Part shown: positions 16,918 to 24,696 of the stretch, piece after piece
How positions within the stretch are numbered: position 1 is the stretch's first letter
Layout: each line of letters starts with the position of its first letter
Source of the DNA: Intrasporangium calvum
GTDB lineage: Bacteria; Actinomycetota; Actinomycetes; Actinomycetales; Dermatophilaceae
Direction: 5' to 3'
DNA: 32,921 nucleotides
NCBI RefSeq assembly: GCF_028446585.1
Contig: NZ_JAPFQL010000031.1
Location: forward strand, 1 to 32,921
The notes under the pieces: generated by a model
Told to the model about the DNA's origin: nothing
The model's database searches: none
What the model saw: the letters and a program-made list of their open reading frames with translations, nothing else
Program-made: the position numbers and the translations under genes

Positions 16918-17534
16918 GCGACCACGAGACCGAGCGGCTGCGCACCGAGGTGGAGCGCACCCGCCAGGACCTGAGCGACAACGTCAACCGGCTCGGCACC
17001 ACCGTGTCGCCGAGCACCATCGCGGAACGGCAGAAGGCCCGCATGGGCCAGAAGGTGTCGAGCTGGCGCGACCGGATCATGGGCGCCGCCGAGAGCGCGA
17101 AGGAGTCGACCATGGGCACAGCTCACGGCATGTCGGACAGCGGCCACTCTGCCGTCGAGAGCGTGCAGGGCACGGCGCACGACATGAAGTACAAGGCGCG
17201 CCAGCAGGCTCAGGGCAACCCGCTCGCCGCAGGCGTCGTCGCCCTCGCGGCCGGCTGGCTCGTGGGCTCCGTCCTGCCGGCCTCCGAGAAGGAGAAGCAG
17301 GCGGCCGCGGCCGTGAAGGAGCAGGCGCAGCCTCTCGTTGAGCAGGCGACCGCGGAGGTCAAGGCGGCCGGCAGCGAGATGGCCGAGCACCTGAAGCAGC
17401 CGGCTCAGGAGGCCGTCGAGGAGGTCAGGTCCGCCGCCAGCGACTCCGCTGCGGAGGTCAAGGCGCAGACGCAGACCGCGGCAGACTCCGTGCGCACGGA
17501 GGCCGAGCAGCAGGCCCGCGACGTCAGGAGCTAG
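16914..17534 (+). CDS. DUF3618-domain protein
   Basis: 206 residues. The N-terminal domain begins RLRTEVERTRQDLSDNVNRLG, the DUF3618 signature. One short hydrophobic segment (PLAAGVVALAAGWLVGSVLP, about 101-120) is followed by an Ala/Glu/Gln-rich helical tail with repeated EVKA and AEQQA units. It is probably membrane-tethered. It is the last gene of the three-gene unit; its stop codon overlaps the end of the convergent FMN enzyme gene by 11 bp, and a hairpin just inside that gene (17563) may end its transcript. Confidence 0.85.
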   Translation: MSDHETERLRTEVERTRQDLSDNVNRLGTTVSPSTIAERQKARMGQKVSSWRDRIMGAAESAKESTMGTAHGMSDSGHSAVESVQGTAHDMKYKARQQAQGNPLAAGVVALAAGWLVGSVLPASEKEKQAAAAVKEQAQPLVEQATAEVKAAGSEMAEHLKQPAQEAVEEVRSAASDSAAEVKAQTQTAADSVRTEAEQQARDVRS

Positions 17535-18810
17535 GCGACTCGCTCCCGGACCGAATCTCGGCGATGGCCCTCACCCCGGTGAGGGCCATCGTCAGGTCCA
17601 GCTCCGCGAGGAGATACTCCATCACCGCGCGAGCCCCGGAGCCGCCACCGACGGCGAGACCGAAGACCCAGGGCCGGCCGATGAGCACGGCGTCAGCTCC
17701 GAGCGCCAGCGCCTTGTAGACGTCCGCACCGCTGCGGATGCCACTGTCGAAGAGCACCGGCACCGCCCCCGCCACCTGCCCCAGCACCGCTGGTAGCGCG
17801 CGGAGCGAGGCGATCGCACCATCGACCTGCCGGCCCCCGTGGTTGGACACCACGATCCCGTCCATGCCGAGGTCGACGGCCCGACGTGCGTCCTCCGGGT
17901 GCTGGATTCCCTTGAGCACCAAGGGCATCCGGGTCAGCTCCCGAAGGCGGCCAAGGTGCTCCCAGGTGAGGGACGGCCGGGAGAACACGTCGAGGAAGGT
18001 CTCGACGGCCGCGCGCGGCAGCGGCGAGCGCAGGTTGGCCCGGACCGGCCCCGGCCAGTGCCGGGCCATGGAAAGGGCTGCCGCGACCGCTGCCCGTGTC
18101 GGCCGGGGCGTCGGCTCCGCCGGGGTGGCCGGGTGCGCCACTCGCTCCTCCACCAGCCGCCGGAAGACCGGATCGCTGACGTACTGGGCGATGCCCTCGG
18201 CCCGGGTGAACGGGAGGCTGCCGAGGTCGAGGTCCAGCGTCCGCCAGCCCAGGGTGTGCGTGTCGAGGGTGACCATGAGGGCGTCGCAGCCGGCGGCCTC
18301 CGCGCGCCGCACGAGGGAGTCGACGAGGTCGTCGTTGCTGCTCCAGTAGAGCTGGAACCAGCGGGGGCAGTCGCCGAGGGCGGCAGCGGTGTCCTCCAGG
18401 GGCGCCGACCCCTGGGTGGAGATGACCACGGGGAGGCCGAGCTCCCGCACGCCCTCAGCCAGCTCGAGGTCGGCCCGCGGATGGGCCAGCTCCAGCGCGC
18501 CGACCGGGGCGAAGAGGAGCGGAGCGGGCAGCGTGCGGCCGAACAGCTCGACGGACAGGTCCCGCGTGGAGACGTCAACGAGCATCCTCGGCACGATCGG
18601 GAAGTCGTCGAATGCGGCGCGGTTGGCGGCGTCGGTGCGCTGCTGCCCGGCTCCCCCGGCCAGGTACGCCCACGCCCGCGGGCTCAGCCTGCGCCGGGCG
18701 GCCTGCTCCAGTGCCCGCGGTTCCACCGGGACACGGGGGCGGCGCCCGAAGAGCCCTTCCCGATAGATCCGGCTCTGGACTCGCCGACCCACGCTCTCCT
18801 GCTCGCTCAT
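17524..18810 (-). CDS. FMN-dependent alpha-hydroxy-acid oxidising enzyme, lactate 2-monooxygenase-like
   Basis: 428 residues, a TIM-barrel flavoprotein. It shows the substrate and FMN motifs FAPVGALELAHPRADLELA, QLYWSSND, TLDTHTLGWR, the flavin lysine K300 (LVLKGI), and the active-site VSNHGGRQVDGA with H324 and R327, then GADAVLIGRPWVFGLA. The insert DLDLGSLPFTRAEGIAQYVSD (split by a few residues in places) is typical of lactate 2-monooxygenases and related actinobacterial lactate oxidases rather than LldD. The reaction would oxidise L-lactate or a similar hydroxy acid. The ATG at 18810 (MSEQES) is chosen by family length; ATG 18822 is possible. Confidence 0.92.
   Translation of the reverse strand: MSEQESVGRRVQSRIYREGLFGRRPRVPVEPRALEQAARRRLSPRAWAYLAGGAGQQRTDAANRAAFDDFPIVPRMLVDVSTRDLSVELFGRTLPAPLLFAPVGALELAHPRADLELAEGVRELGLPVVISTQGSAPLEDTAAALGDCPRWFQLYWSSNDDLVDSLVRRAEAAGCDALMVTLDTHTLGWRTLDLDLGSLPFTRAEGIAQYVSDPVFRRLVEERVAHPATPAEPTPRPTRAAVAAALSMARHWPGPVRANLRSPLPRAAVETFLDVFSRPSLTWEHLGRLRELTRMPLVLKGIQHPEDARRAVDLGMDGIVVSNHGGRQVDGAIASLRALPAVLGQVAGAVPVLFDSGIRSGADVYKALALGADAVLIGRPWVFGLAVGGGSGARAVMEYLLAELDLTMALTGVRAIAEIRSGSESPSS
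17563..17590 (+). terminator. Hairpin inside the convergent FMN enzyme gene, likely terminator of the DUF3618 operon
   Basis: GATGGCCCTCACC / GGTGAGGGCCATC is a perfect 13-bp inverted repeat with a 2-nt spacer, 29 bp past the DUF3618 stop. On the other strand it encodes the conserved MALTGVRAI segment of the FMN enzyme. Confidence 0.65.
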
Positions 18811-18842
18811 GCTCCCCAGCATGGCCGTCCCAGGCCGGGGGG

Positions 18843-19715
18843 TCACTCGATGTCGACGTCTCCGGAGCCGGTCCGGACCGTGATGACCTGGCGCGCACTC
18901 GGGTCGGAGGCGAGGTCGAGGTTCTGGTTACCCGACCCGGTGTCGACGTCCAGGCGGTACTGCTCTCCGGCAGCAGCCTCGATGGACACATCTCCTGATC
19001 CCGTCCGAACCTCCAGTGCCGCAGGCCCGGACCTCAGCTCCAGGTCCACGTCCCCGCTGCCGGTCGTCATCGTGACGTCCCCGCTCACCAGGTCGCGGGT
19101 CTCGACGTCGCCGGACCCGAGATCCAGCCGGATCGTCCCGAGGCTGCCCACCAGGAGGACGTCACCGGAGCCGCCCTCGACCGTCACGGCTGTCGGGTCG
19201 GGGACACGGACGGCGTAGTCGATGCCGCAGCGCCAGGCGAGCCCCGCGCACTCGGCGCCGCGGATGGTGACTGCCGACTCCTCCCAGGACTCGTCGGCGC
19301 TGGGCTTGGCCCCGCCCAGGCCCCACCGGTGCGTGCGGGTGATCTCGATCGTGCCGGCGGGGGCTCCGCCGGCCACCTCGACCTCGCTCGAGCCGGCCTC
19401 GATGGTGATCGTGGCCGCCGTCGAGCGGCGCACCTCGGTGCGGGTCTCGGACTGGACCAGACCTCCGCCGCTCGCGACGACCAGGGCGAGTCCGACACCG
19501 GACAGGGCGACCCACGGTAGGCGAGAGCGGCGAACCCGTCGGACGGAGGCTGCGCGAGGCGGACCCGGCGGGTCCGGCGGGTTCGGCGGGCCGGCGGCGT
19601 GGGCCGGCCGGTCGTCCGGCACGTTCGTGGCGGGAGGCATGGTCGGACGCGGGAGGAACGGCCCCTGTGGCGAGGTGCCTTCGCCCGGCGGTGGAGCGCT
19701 CGGTGTGGAGGTCAC
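18843..19715 (-). CDS. Membrane-anchored DUF4097-type beta-helix protein
   Basis: 290 residues from a GTG start. A Pro-rich cytosolic region (1-65) leads to one membrane helix (about 69-87) and an external domain. The latter has at least six regular turns containing GSGDV or a close variant (GGSGDVLLVGS, LGSGDVETRDL, TGSGDVDLELR, TGSGDVSIEAA, TGSGNQNLDLA, TGSGDVDIE), about 15-25 residues apart: a right-handed beta-solenoid of the DUF4097 or head-GIN type. Two cysteines (ECAGLAWRC) lie before the repeats. TACGGT 7 nt before the GTG may be a -10 element. Role is unknown. Confidence 0.87.
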   Translation of the reverse strand: MTSTPSAPPPGEGTSPQGPFLPRPTMPPATNVPDDRPAHAAGPPNPPDPPGPPRAASVRRVRRSRLPWVALSGVGLALVVASGGGLVQSETRTEVRRSTAATITIEAGSSEVEVAGGAPAGTIEITRTHRWGLGGAKPSADESWEESAVTIRGAECAGLAWRCGIDYAVRVPDPTAVTVEGGSGDVLLVGSLGTIRLDLGSGDVETRDLVSGDVTMTTGSGDVDLELRSGPAALEVRTGSGDVSIEAAAGEQYRLDVDTGSGNQNLDLASDPSARQVITVRTGSGDVDIE

Positions 19716-20139
19716 CGGACCACCGTAGGCACGGCCTCCCGGACGCGCCACGGGTTAATTCATGGCGCTGCGCAACCAGTGACATGATCGGGCCTTCGGT
19801 GCATTCGGATCATCGATGTAGTCCACTCGACCCACGTACCAAGCGTAGCGGTGGGGTGAGCTGCCGATTCCAGGGTGGGAACCGCAGCCGCGTTGAGGCG
19901 AACAAGTCGCAGGCAGCGCGACTGGGCGCCGGCGCAAGCCGCGCAACACCCTCGGCCTCCAGCGTCTCGGCCATCAGGCGACCACATCCTTCCCGGCCCC
20001 CTTGGGGGCCAGAAAGGACTGTCTCGCACCTTCGCTCGTAGGCGACGTGGGTCATCCGCTCGTCATAACCGCACTCTCGCGTACTGCCGCTTAAACGCAA
20101 TTAAGTGAAGGCTAACATTCAAGAGTTGGCAAAGACTTG
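19716..20139. other. Intergenic region with coding remnants and rising AT content
   Basis: No intact gene is supported. On the complement, about 19755-19850 reads YVGRVDYIDDPNAPKARS and then stops, resembling the N-terminus of actinobacterial NUDIX hydrolases (a DPNAPKA motif before the first strand), followed by frame loss. An open complement frame 19810-20100 (from MTHVAYERRCETVLSG) has no recognisable family. The composition shifts from strongly GC-rich to more balanced in this stretch, marking the left side of the accessory region. Confidence 0.4.
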
Positions 20140-20155
20140 GTCAAACGCGTTTGAC
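20140..20155. promoter_or_regulatory. Perfect 16-bp palindrome, operator candidate
   Basis: GTCAAACGCGTTTGAC is fully self-complementary, with a central CpG as in LacI-family operators. It lies 75 bp upstream of the secreted-protein gene at 20230. No regulator gene is adjacent. Confidence 0.55.
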
Positions 20156-20229
20156 TGCGAGCCATCCAGCTTTGACCCTGTGAGGGCAGGGGTCCACGGG
20201 GGACCTCGGGAGTACATTGAGGTCGTTGC

Positions 20230-21492
20230 ATGGTCCATCGACGCAGTAGGCCAACGTCGAGACGGGGCTGGGACCGGCTCGCCGTTGTGGGGCTGGTGAC
20301 CGCGGCCGCGTTGGTCGCACCACAGGCTCAGGCATCGCCAGCGGCGCACGCAGGCGCGAGGGCAGCGTCGTTCAGCGGGGGCGAAGCGCTACGAGGTATC
20401 GTTCGCGGCGCGTCGCACGGGCAGTTCGCGGTGTACGCGTGGCCTTCTTCGGATCGACTCGGGTCGGCGGCAGAAGGTGCGGAGATGGCTATGCACCTGA
20501 TCCAGAAGGGCAGCTTGGGCGCTGGTGGGCGGTTCAATGTCTTCATAGAGGCCGCCCACCTGCCACCCGGCGTGGTGACAGGCAATGGCCAAGTCGACCT
20601 CCAGATCGTTGTCACGGATGGGCAGCGTGAAGCCACATGGTCTACGACAGTCGCGCAGGTCGGTGGAAGGTGGAACACCACAATGGCGCACGCCTCTAAG
20701 AGAGGCGCCCCAGACGAGGTGACCCTTGACCTGGTGGCTCAAACCGCGGAGCAGGCGTCTGATGCGCGAGCCAAGCAGATCGACCACGGGCCTATGACGA
20801 TCGGAGACGCAAGGAGGGCCAGGGTAAAGCTCGCCACGAGCGACAAGAACCTGAGCGTCATGCCCATCGGGAAGGGCCACTTCCGCGGCTCGGGAATCGG
20901 GTACTCGGCGAGCGACATTTGCGGCACAATCACAGGCACCACGTACTACGGGCTCCGGGAGCACTTCGCGACGCTGTACGGCTGGTCCGGCGCCACTGGT
21001 GAAGTGGACTTCGAGACGGGTAGCGCGCACACGCTCGGTGTTGGTGTCACCGGCCCAGATTTCGGTATGAAGCAATCCGGGACCGCCACCATCAGCACCA
21101 GTGTCGGGGCCACTGCGACTAATATCGCGGATGCGATGGTGAGGAACTGGGTGAACTATCGCGACTACAAGAATACGTGTACCCAGTACGTTTATCGTAA
21201 GCCGGTGAGCTTCAACGCGCTGCTGCCATCAGGTGACTTCACGCGCACGGCGGACTACAACTACAGCGCCAGTTGCGCGCCCTATTCTGCGGGCACCACC
21301 GTCTGGAAGAACAACGCCACCAACTACACTTACAGTGCCGGTGTGGACATTGGTCCGATCAACGTTTCGGCGCACTCCGGTTGGACCTCCGCAACCAGAA
21401 TGAGGTTCGCGGTCACTGCGCCTTCCTACCTTTGCGGCAGTACTCCCAAGGGGTGGGCTGCCTCGGCTGGATCAAGCTCAAAGCCTCGATGA
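20230..21492 (+). CDS. Secreted protein of unknown family
   Basis: 420 residues. The basic start MVHRRSRPTSRRGW and hydrophobic core (about 18-31) with APQAQA-SP give a signal peptide cleaved near residue 35. Residues 40-190 look like one beta-rich domain, followed by a second (about 215-415) rich in Gly, Ser, Thr, Tyr and Asn with four cysteines (SDICG, KNTCTQ, SASCAP, YLCGS). I see no catalytic motif and recognise no family. Codon use is less GC-rich than in flanking genes, suggesting transfer. GAGG 8 nt before the ATG supports the start. A terminator follows, then a lipoprotein gene on the same strand. Confidence 0.8.
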   Translation: MVHRRSRPTSRRGWDRLAVVGLVTAAALVAPQAQASPAAHAGARAASFSGGEALRGIVRGASHGQFAVYAWPSSDRLGSAAEGAEMAMHLIQKGSLGAGGRFNVFIEAAHLPPGVVTGNGQVDLQIVVTDGQREATWSTTVAQVGGRWNTTMAHASKRGAPDEVTLDLVAQTAEQASDARAKQIDHGPMTIGDARRARVKLATSDKNLSVMPIGKGHFRGSGIGYSASDICGTITGTTYYGLREHFATLYGWSGATGEVDFETGSAHTLGVGVTGPDFGMKQSGTATISTSVGATATNIADAMVRNWVNYRDYKNTCTQYVYRKPVSFNALLPSGDFTRTADYNYSASCAPYSAGTTVWKNNATNYTYSAGVDIGPINVSAHSGWTSATRMRFAVTAPSYLCGSTPKGWAASAGSSSKPR

Positions 21493-21508
21493 CTCAGATC
21501 AAGTTCCG

Positions 21509-21539
21509 GCGGTGCCCCACCTCGCACGTGGGGCACCGC
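21509..21539 (+). terminator. Terminator of the secreted-protein gene
   Basis: GCGGTGCCCCAC / GTGGGGCACCGC, a 12-bp perfect stem with loop CTCGCAC, 17 bp after the stop. Followed by TATACCCCTAGG. Confidence 0.8.
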
Positions 21540-21559
21540 TATACCCCTAGGGAGGGTTG

Positions 21560-22132
21560 ATGCGTCTCGTCTCCAGAGGTGGCTCCGGTGTGGCATTCGT
21601 GGCGTGCTCCGGCGTGGCTGCTCTCTTGCTGTCCGCGTGCGGGAGCGCTTCGACGCTTCGAATGGCAGGTGATGCACCACCTGCTTTCGGCCAGACGATC
21701 GTCACACCTGAAGGTGAGACGAAGCTCTCCGTGGGCGTCATAACCCTGTGCGTTTCCGAGGGGTCTGCACGCGTCACCGCTGCCCGATTCACGAACGGAA
21801 ACCTTCCCATCGCCCACTTTGGCGTCTGGTCGCTGCACAGCTCGAAACCGAGCGTCGGGTATCTGCCCGGCGACTTGGTCACGCACGGCTTCCCCAAGGA
21901 GCCCGACCCCGTCGACGTCCTGTGTGGTTCCGTCGAGGAGGAGCCGGACGTCGGGGAAATAACCGCTCGTCTGGCGATCGACATCGAGGCCACTGACGAG
22001 GTGCGTGAGGGCAAGGGCATCACGCTCACATACGAGACAGCCGACGGGCAGCAGGGTGAACTAGAAATCCCCTTCGAGCTCAAGGTCTGCCCACCCACAC
22101 AAGCGGCTTCATGCCAGGACCAGAACGGGTGA
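21560..22132 (+). CDS. Lipoprotein of unknown function
   Basis: 190 residues from the ATG at 21560, with GGGAGG just upstream; a TTG one codon earlier is too close to the ribosome site. The signal peptide ends in the lipobox LLSAC with C27. The mature part is acidic with scattered beta-strand pattern and three further cysteines (TLCVSEG, DVLCGS, LKVCPP), plus one near the end. No family recognised. Like its neighbour it is lower in GC than the surroundings. Its position after the secreted protein suggests a pair, but they are separated by a terminator. Confidence 0.78.
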   Translation: MRLVSRGGSGVAFVACSGVAALLLSACGSASTLRMAGDAPPAFGQTIVTPEGETKLSVGVITLCVSEGSARVTAARFTNGNLPIAHFGVWSLHSSKPSVGYLPGDLVTHGFPKEPDPVDVLCGSVEEEPDVGEITARLAIDIEATDEVREGKGITLTYETADGQQGELEIPFELKVCPPTQAASCQDQNG

Positions 22133-22537
22133 ATGTTCATCGTGTCGTCATCACTGGGGGCACACGCTCAAGCCTTCGTGAACTTCCGACTGATCCACGC
22201 ATTGCTTTTTCTTAACGTCTAACCGTCGCTCTTTCGTTGTACGCGCGAGGGTTTCCGGATCATGACAGATGAGGGTTTAGCAATGGGTTGAGGCTTGTCC
22301 CCTGCCACCACCTCAACTGTGATGAGCTCACTCGAGGTCTGATGGCCGCAACCGCAGGAGTTCGGCCTAACCGAATCTTGCATGGCTCGGTCGGGCGTTG
22401 TTCTCTGCGTGGGATTCGCGGGTCGCACGCTGATTCTGCCGTTCGGGTGTGACAGTGCCCCGGGTGTCGCCTCGGTGGGCGCCGGTTTCCACGGGCCGGT
22501 GGTCGTGCTCGGGTTGTCGGGACGGGCGGCGGTGTCG
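22133..22537. other. Gene-free stretch leading into the IS element
   Basis: No gene is supported. The first half is AT-richer (a T-run GCTTTTTCTTAACG near 22204), then GC rises sharply after about 22370, where the insertion sequence begins. CCTAACCGAATCTTGCA at about 22365 could be the terminal repeat of the element; this is a guess since the other end is missing. Confidence 0.4.
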
Positions 22538-23305
22538 TCAGCCGGGGGCGGCGAGCTGACGCAGGCGCAGGATGGCGTTGTTGGCGAGCTCGGCGAAGGG
22601 GGCGCGTTCGGCCAGGTGCAGCAGCACTTGTCGGCCGTGGTGCGCGAGCGTGGCCGGGATCGAGTACAGCCGCAGCCGTAGTCGTTTGGGTTCCCACCGG
22701 CGGGCCTGGTGGCCGTGCAGTGCGAGCATCTGCATCCACGCGGTCAGCTCGGCTGCGAGGGCCACGATCGCGATCCAGATCCGGTTCTGGTCGAACCCCT
22801 TCAGGGGCAGGTTCCGCAGGCCGGTGTCCTTCGCGTTGCGGATCCGGTCCTCGACCCGGGCACGGCGACGGTGCCGCAGTTCCAGGTCGGGAAGCTGCCC
22901 GGTCTTGGCGTTGGTGGCGAACGCGGTGACGCGGTGTCCGTCGATGTCGGTGATCCGCAGCTGTGCGCCGGGGTGGGGTCGTTCCTTGCGCACGATGACT
23001 CGCATCCCAGCCGGCCACGACGAGAGGTCGAGCAACCCGGTCAGCTCGGCGACCCACGCGCCATCGCGTTCCTCGTTCTCTGCGTCGAGTGCGGGCTGCC
23101 ACACCTTCTTCGGGATCTTCTTCAGCAACTCGGGCGTGGTGTCCGGGAGGGTGAAACCGACCGAGTACGACAGTCGTTGCCGCTCCAGCCAGCCCACCAG
23201 TTCGTGGGTGCCGCCGGCGCCGTCGACCCGGACCAGCACGCTGCGCCCGGGCCGGTGCCCGGCCCGGTAGCCGGGCAGCTGCCGCAGGGCGTCGCGGATC
23301 ACGGC
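22365..23305 (-). mobile_element. IS1380-type insertion sequence, truncated at the transposase 5' side
   Basis: Contains the C-terminal part of an IS1380-like transposase on the complement. The right boundary is abrupt at about 23305, where a different gene's coding sequence starts in the opposite direction. The left boundary is approximate. The missing end means the element cannot move by itself. Confidence 0.6.
22538..23302 (-). pseudogene. IS1380-family transposase, N-terminal part missing
   Basis: About 254 codons remain of an enzyme normally around 450 residues. Present are the second catalytic aspartate region ([18 protein letters not shown]), the glutamate helix region (RARVEDRIRNAKDTGLRNLP) and the conserved end (FDQNRIWIAIVALAAELTAW). 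The first DDE aspartate and the N-terminal DNA-binding part are absent. The visible GTG at 23302 lies in the middle of the family sequence ([13 protein letters not shown]), and an in-frame stop occurs just upstream at 23316-23318, so this is a broken gene. Confidence 0.85.
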
Positions 23306-23973
23306 CGATCGCCATCACCCGGGTCTTCCTCGTCCTGACCGGCTACCCGCAGATCGGCGGCGACTCGCTCCACTTCGCGCACGTCCTCTGGGGCGGCATC
23401 CTGATGCTTCTCGCGCTGCTCCTCTTCATGCTGTTCCTCAGCAGGACGGTCCGCATGGTGGCGACCGTGGTGGGGGGCGTCGGGTTCGGCCTGTTCATCG
23501 ACGAGGTCGGCAAGTTCGTCACGGGCGACAACAACTTACTTCTACGAGCCGGTCGCGGCGAAAGCCGGACCGCGCTCGCCGCCTTCGTCCTCTTCGTGCT
23601 CTTCTCCGCGGTCGGGCCCGTGAACGCGCTCATCGGCACCGCCCGGCAAGGCGACCGGCCCGACGCAGTCGCGTGGGTCTATGCCGGCTTCGCCGTCGCC
23701 TCGGTCGCCGTGAGCGGCTGGGGCCTGCTCCGATGGCGGGCAGGCGACCGGCAGGGCTCACTCCAGCTGTTCGAGATCGCGCTCCTGGGCCAGCTCTTCA
23801 TCGTCCAGTTCTTCCGCCTCCTCGAGGAGGAGTTCGCCGGGTACTTCCTCGTCCTCGTCAACCTCGCCCTCCTGGGACTGTGCCGTGCCCTGCGCTTTGA
23901 GGACAGGGCACCGCACCGCTCCGACGCCGAGCCGGCCCTCCCCGTGGGTGAGGGACCCGCGTTGCAGCCCTGA
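23305..23973 (+). pseudogene. Integral membrane protein gene cut by the IS, with compensated frameshift
   Basis: The reading frame resembles a family of multi-helix actinobacterial membrane proteins ([32 protein letters not shown]). Recognisable sequence runs back to the IS junction at 23305, upstream of the first ATG (23404), so the true N-terminus is lost. At 23536 an extra T shifts the frame: the expected [10 protein letters not shown] is read in another frame, and the original frame returns near 23563, leaving LLLRAGRG instead. Five or so membrane helices remain, ending in a charged tail. A short product from 23404 could still be made. Confidence 0.65.
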
Positions 23974-24000
23974 CCCCACACAGACCGGGTCTGTGTGGGG
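23974..24000. terminator. Bidirectional terminator between membrane-protein remnant and whiB7
   Basis: CCCCACACAGA / TCTGTGTGGGG, an 11-bp perfect stem with loop CCGGG, directly after the stop at 23973 and 8 bp from the whiB7 stop on the other strand. Confidence 0.85.
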
Positions 24001-24008
24001 CTGGGTTG

Positions 24009-24260
24009 TCAGGCGGCCGCAGGCTGCTTGCGTGGGCGTCCCCGGGGCCGCTTGAACGCCACGATGGCGCCCTCGACGACCAGCTCACCGCCCCAGACTC
24101 CCCAGGGCTCGCGGCGCTCGAGCGCTCCCGCGAGGCACTCCCTGCGGAGCGGACAGGTCCCACACAAAGCCTTCGCGAACTCGACCTGCTCGGGCCGCTC
24201 CGCGAACCACAGCTCTGCGTCGTAGTCCCGGCACGGGATCGGCTGCTTGTTCTCCTTCAT
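24009..24260 (-). CDS. whiB7: WhiB7 transcriptional regulator
   Basis: 83 residues. Four cysteines C10, C33, C36 and C42 (C-x22-C-x2-C-x5-C) bind the 4Fe-4S cluster. The EPWGVWGGE turn contacts the principal sigma factor, and the C-terminal RPRGRPRK is an AT-hook. The AT-hook together with this turn marks WhiB7 (WblC), the activator of intrinsic resistance to ribosome-targeting antibiotics, rather than other Wbl proteins. AGGGGTG precedes the ATG. A long leader with a possible upstream ORF and a hairpin lies before it, as known for whiB7 in other actinobacteria. Confidence 0.93.
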   Translation of the reverse strand: MKENKQPIPCRDYDAELWFAERPEQVEFAKALCGTCPLRRECLAGALERREPWGVWGGELVVEGAIVAFKRPRGRPRKQPAAA

Positions 24261-24324
24261 CGTTCACCCCTGTGATCGGGGCGCGCCCGTGGAGGTGGCG
24301 CGCCACGTGGTCGGTGTCAGCGGC

Positions 24325-24421
24325 AGCCGGGTCAGGCCGCCGGCAGGACGGTGTGCTGCGGTGGAAGACGTTGTAGGGGTCCCACTCGGCCTTGACCCGG
24401 GCGGGCCGCCAGAGGATGTGG
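24325..24421 (-). pseudogene. Fragment of a berberine-bridge-enzyme-type FAD oxidoreductase C-terminus
   Basis: The complement reads ILWRPARVKAEWDPYNVFHR, matching the conserved end of BBE-like FAD oxidases (KxxWDPxNVFH). No FAD domain precedes it, and no proper stop follows in frame before whiB7. It is gene debris, which places part of the whiB7 leader on recycled coding DNA. Confidence 0.5.
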
Positions 24422-24436
24422 CTCGGCGAGCCCGCG

Positions 24437-24490
24437 TCATCGCGCGCGGTCGACGGTGAGTGAACCATGTGTGGAGGTCATGGCATCCAT
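24437..24490 (-). CDS. Candidate upstream ORF (leader peptide) of whiB7
   Basis: MDAMTSTHGSLTVDRAR, 17 codons, or 14 from the second ATG at 24481, which has AAGGA 8 nt upstream. It ends about 175 nt before whiB7. Short leader ORFs sensed by stalled ribosomes are the known whiB7 induction route. The same DNA partly overlaps coding debris, so chance is possible. Confidence 0.35.
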   Translation of the reverse strand: MDAMTSTHGSLTVDRAR

Positions 24491-24696
24491 CCTTCGAGTT
24501 GAAGTAAGCATGAAGTCAACGGGTCGCGCAGCGGGATCCATCAACTCCTTCCCGTTGACGTCGATCGGGGACCAGTCCATCCGACGCGGCAGCCCGGCCT
24601 TTTGTGACACGGCGCTTCGACGCTACGTCGCAGCACCGACAGCGGTCATGGTTCGCCGGCAAGTTCAGCCCAGCGGCGTAGGTGTGGGCCGGGCGC
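24491..24696. other. Gene-free stretch upstream of the whiB7 leader
   Basis: No gene is supported between the leader and the MFS transporter stop at 24697. It should contain the whiB7 promoter. The complement has a CACAAAAGG tract near 24600 and a TTGACT near 24515, but no convincing -35/-10 pair with proper spacing was found. Confidence 0.3.

Larger units (their letters stand above)
24261..24490 (-). promoter_or_regulatory. Candidate whiB7 leader with GC-rich attenuator-like hairpin
   Basis: Read on the complement, GGCGCGCC at 24297-24304 can pair with GGCGCGCC at 24280-24287 (loop 9 nt), ending about 20 nt before the whiB7 start. A 14- to 17-codon ORF starts at 24481-24490. Upstream-ORF-controlled attenuation is established for whiB7 elsewhere; here it is inferred. 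The promoter was not located with confidence. Confidence 0.45.

Noticed and set aside
21541-21556. ATACCCCTAGGGAGGG as a third CstR-type operator
   Set aside because: The left half matches but the right half does not (GGGAGGG instead of GGGGTAT), and it coincides with the ribosome binding site of the lipoprotein gene.
20230-22132. Secreted toxin with immunity lipoprotein stated as fact
   Set aside because: No toxin or immunity motif is recognised and a terminator separates the genes; kept only as a testable reading in the findings.
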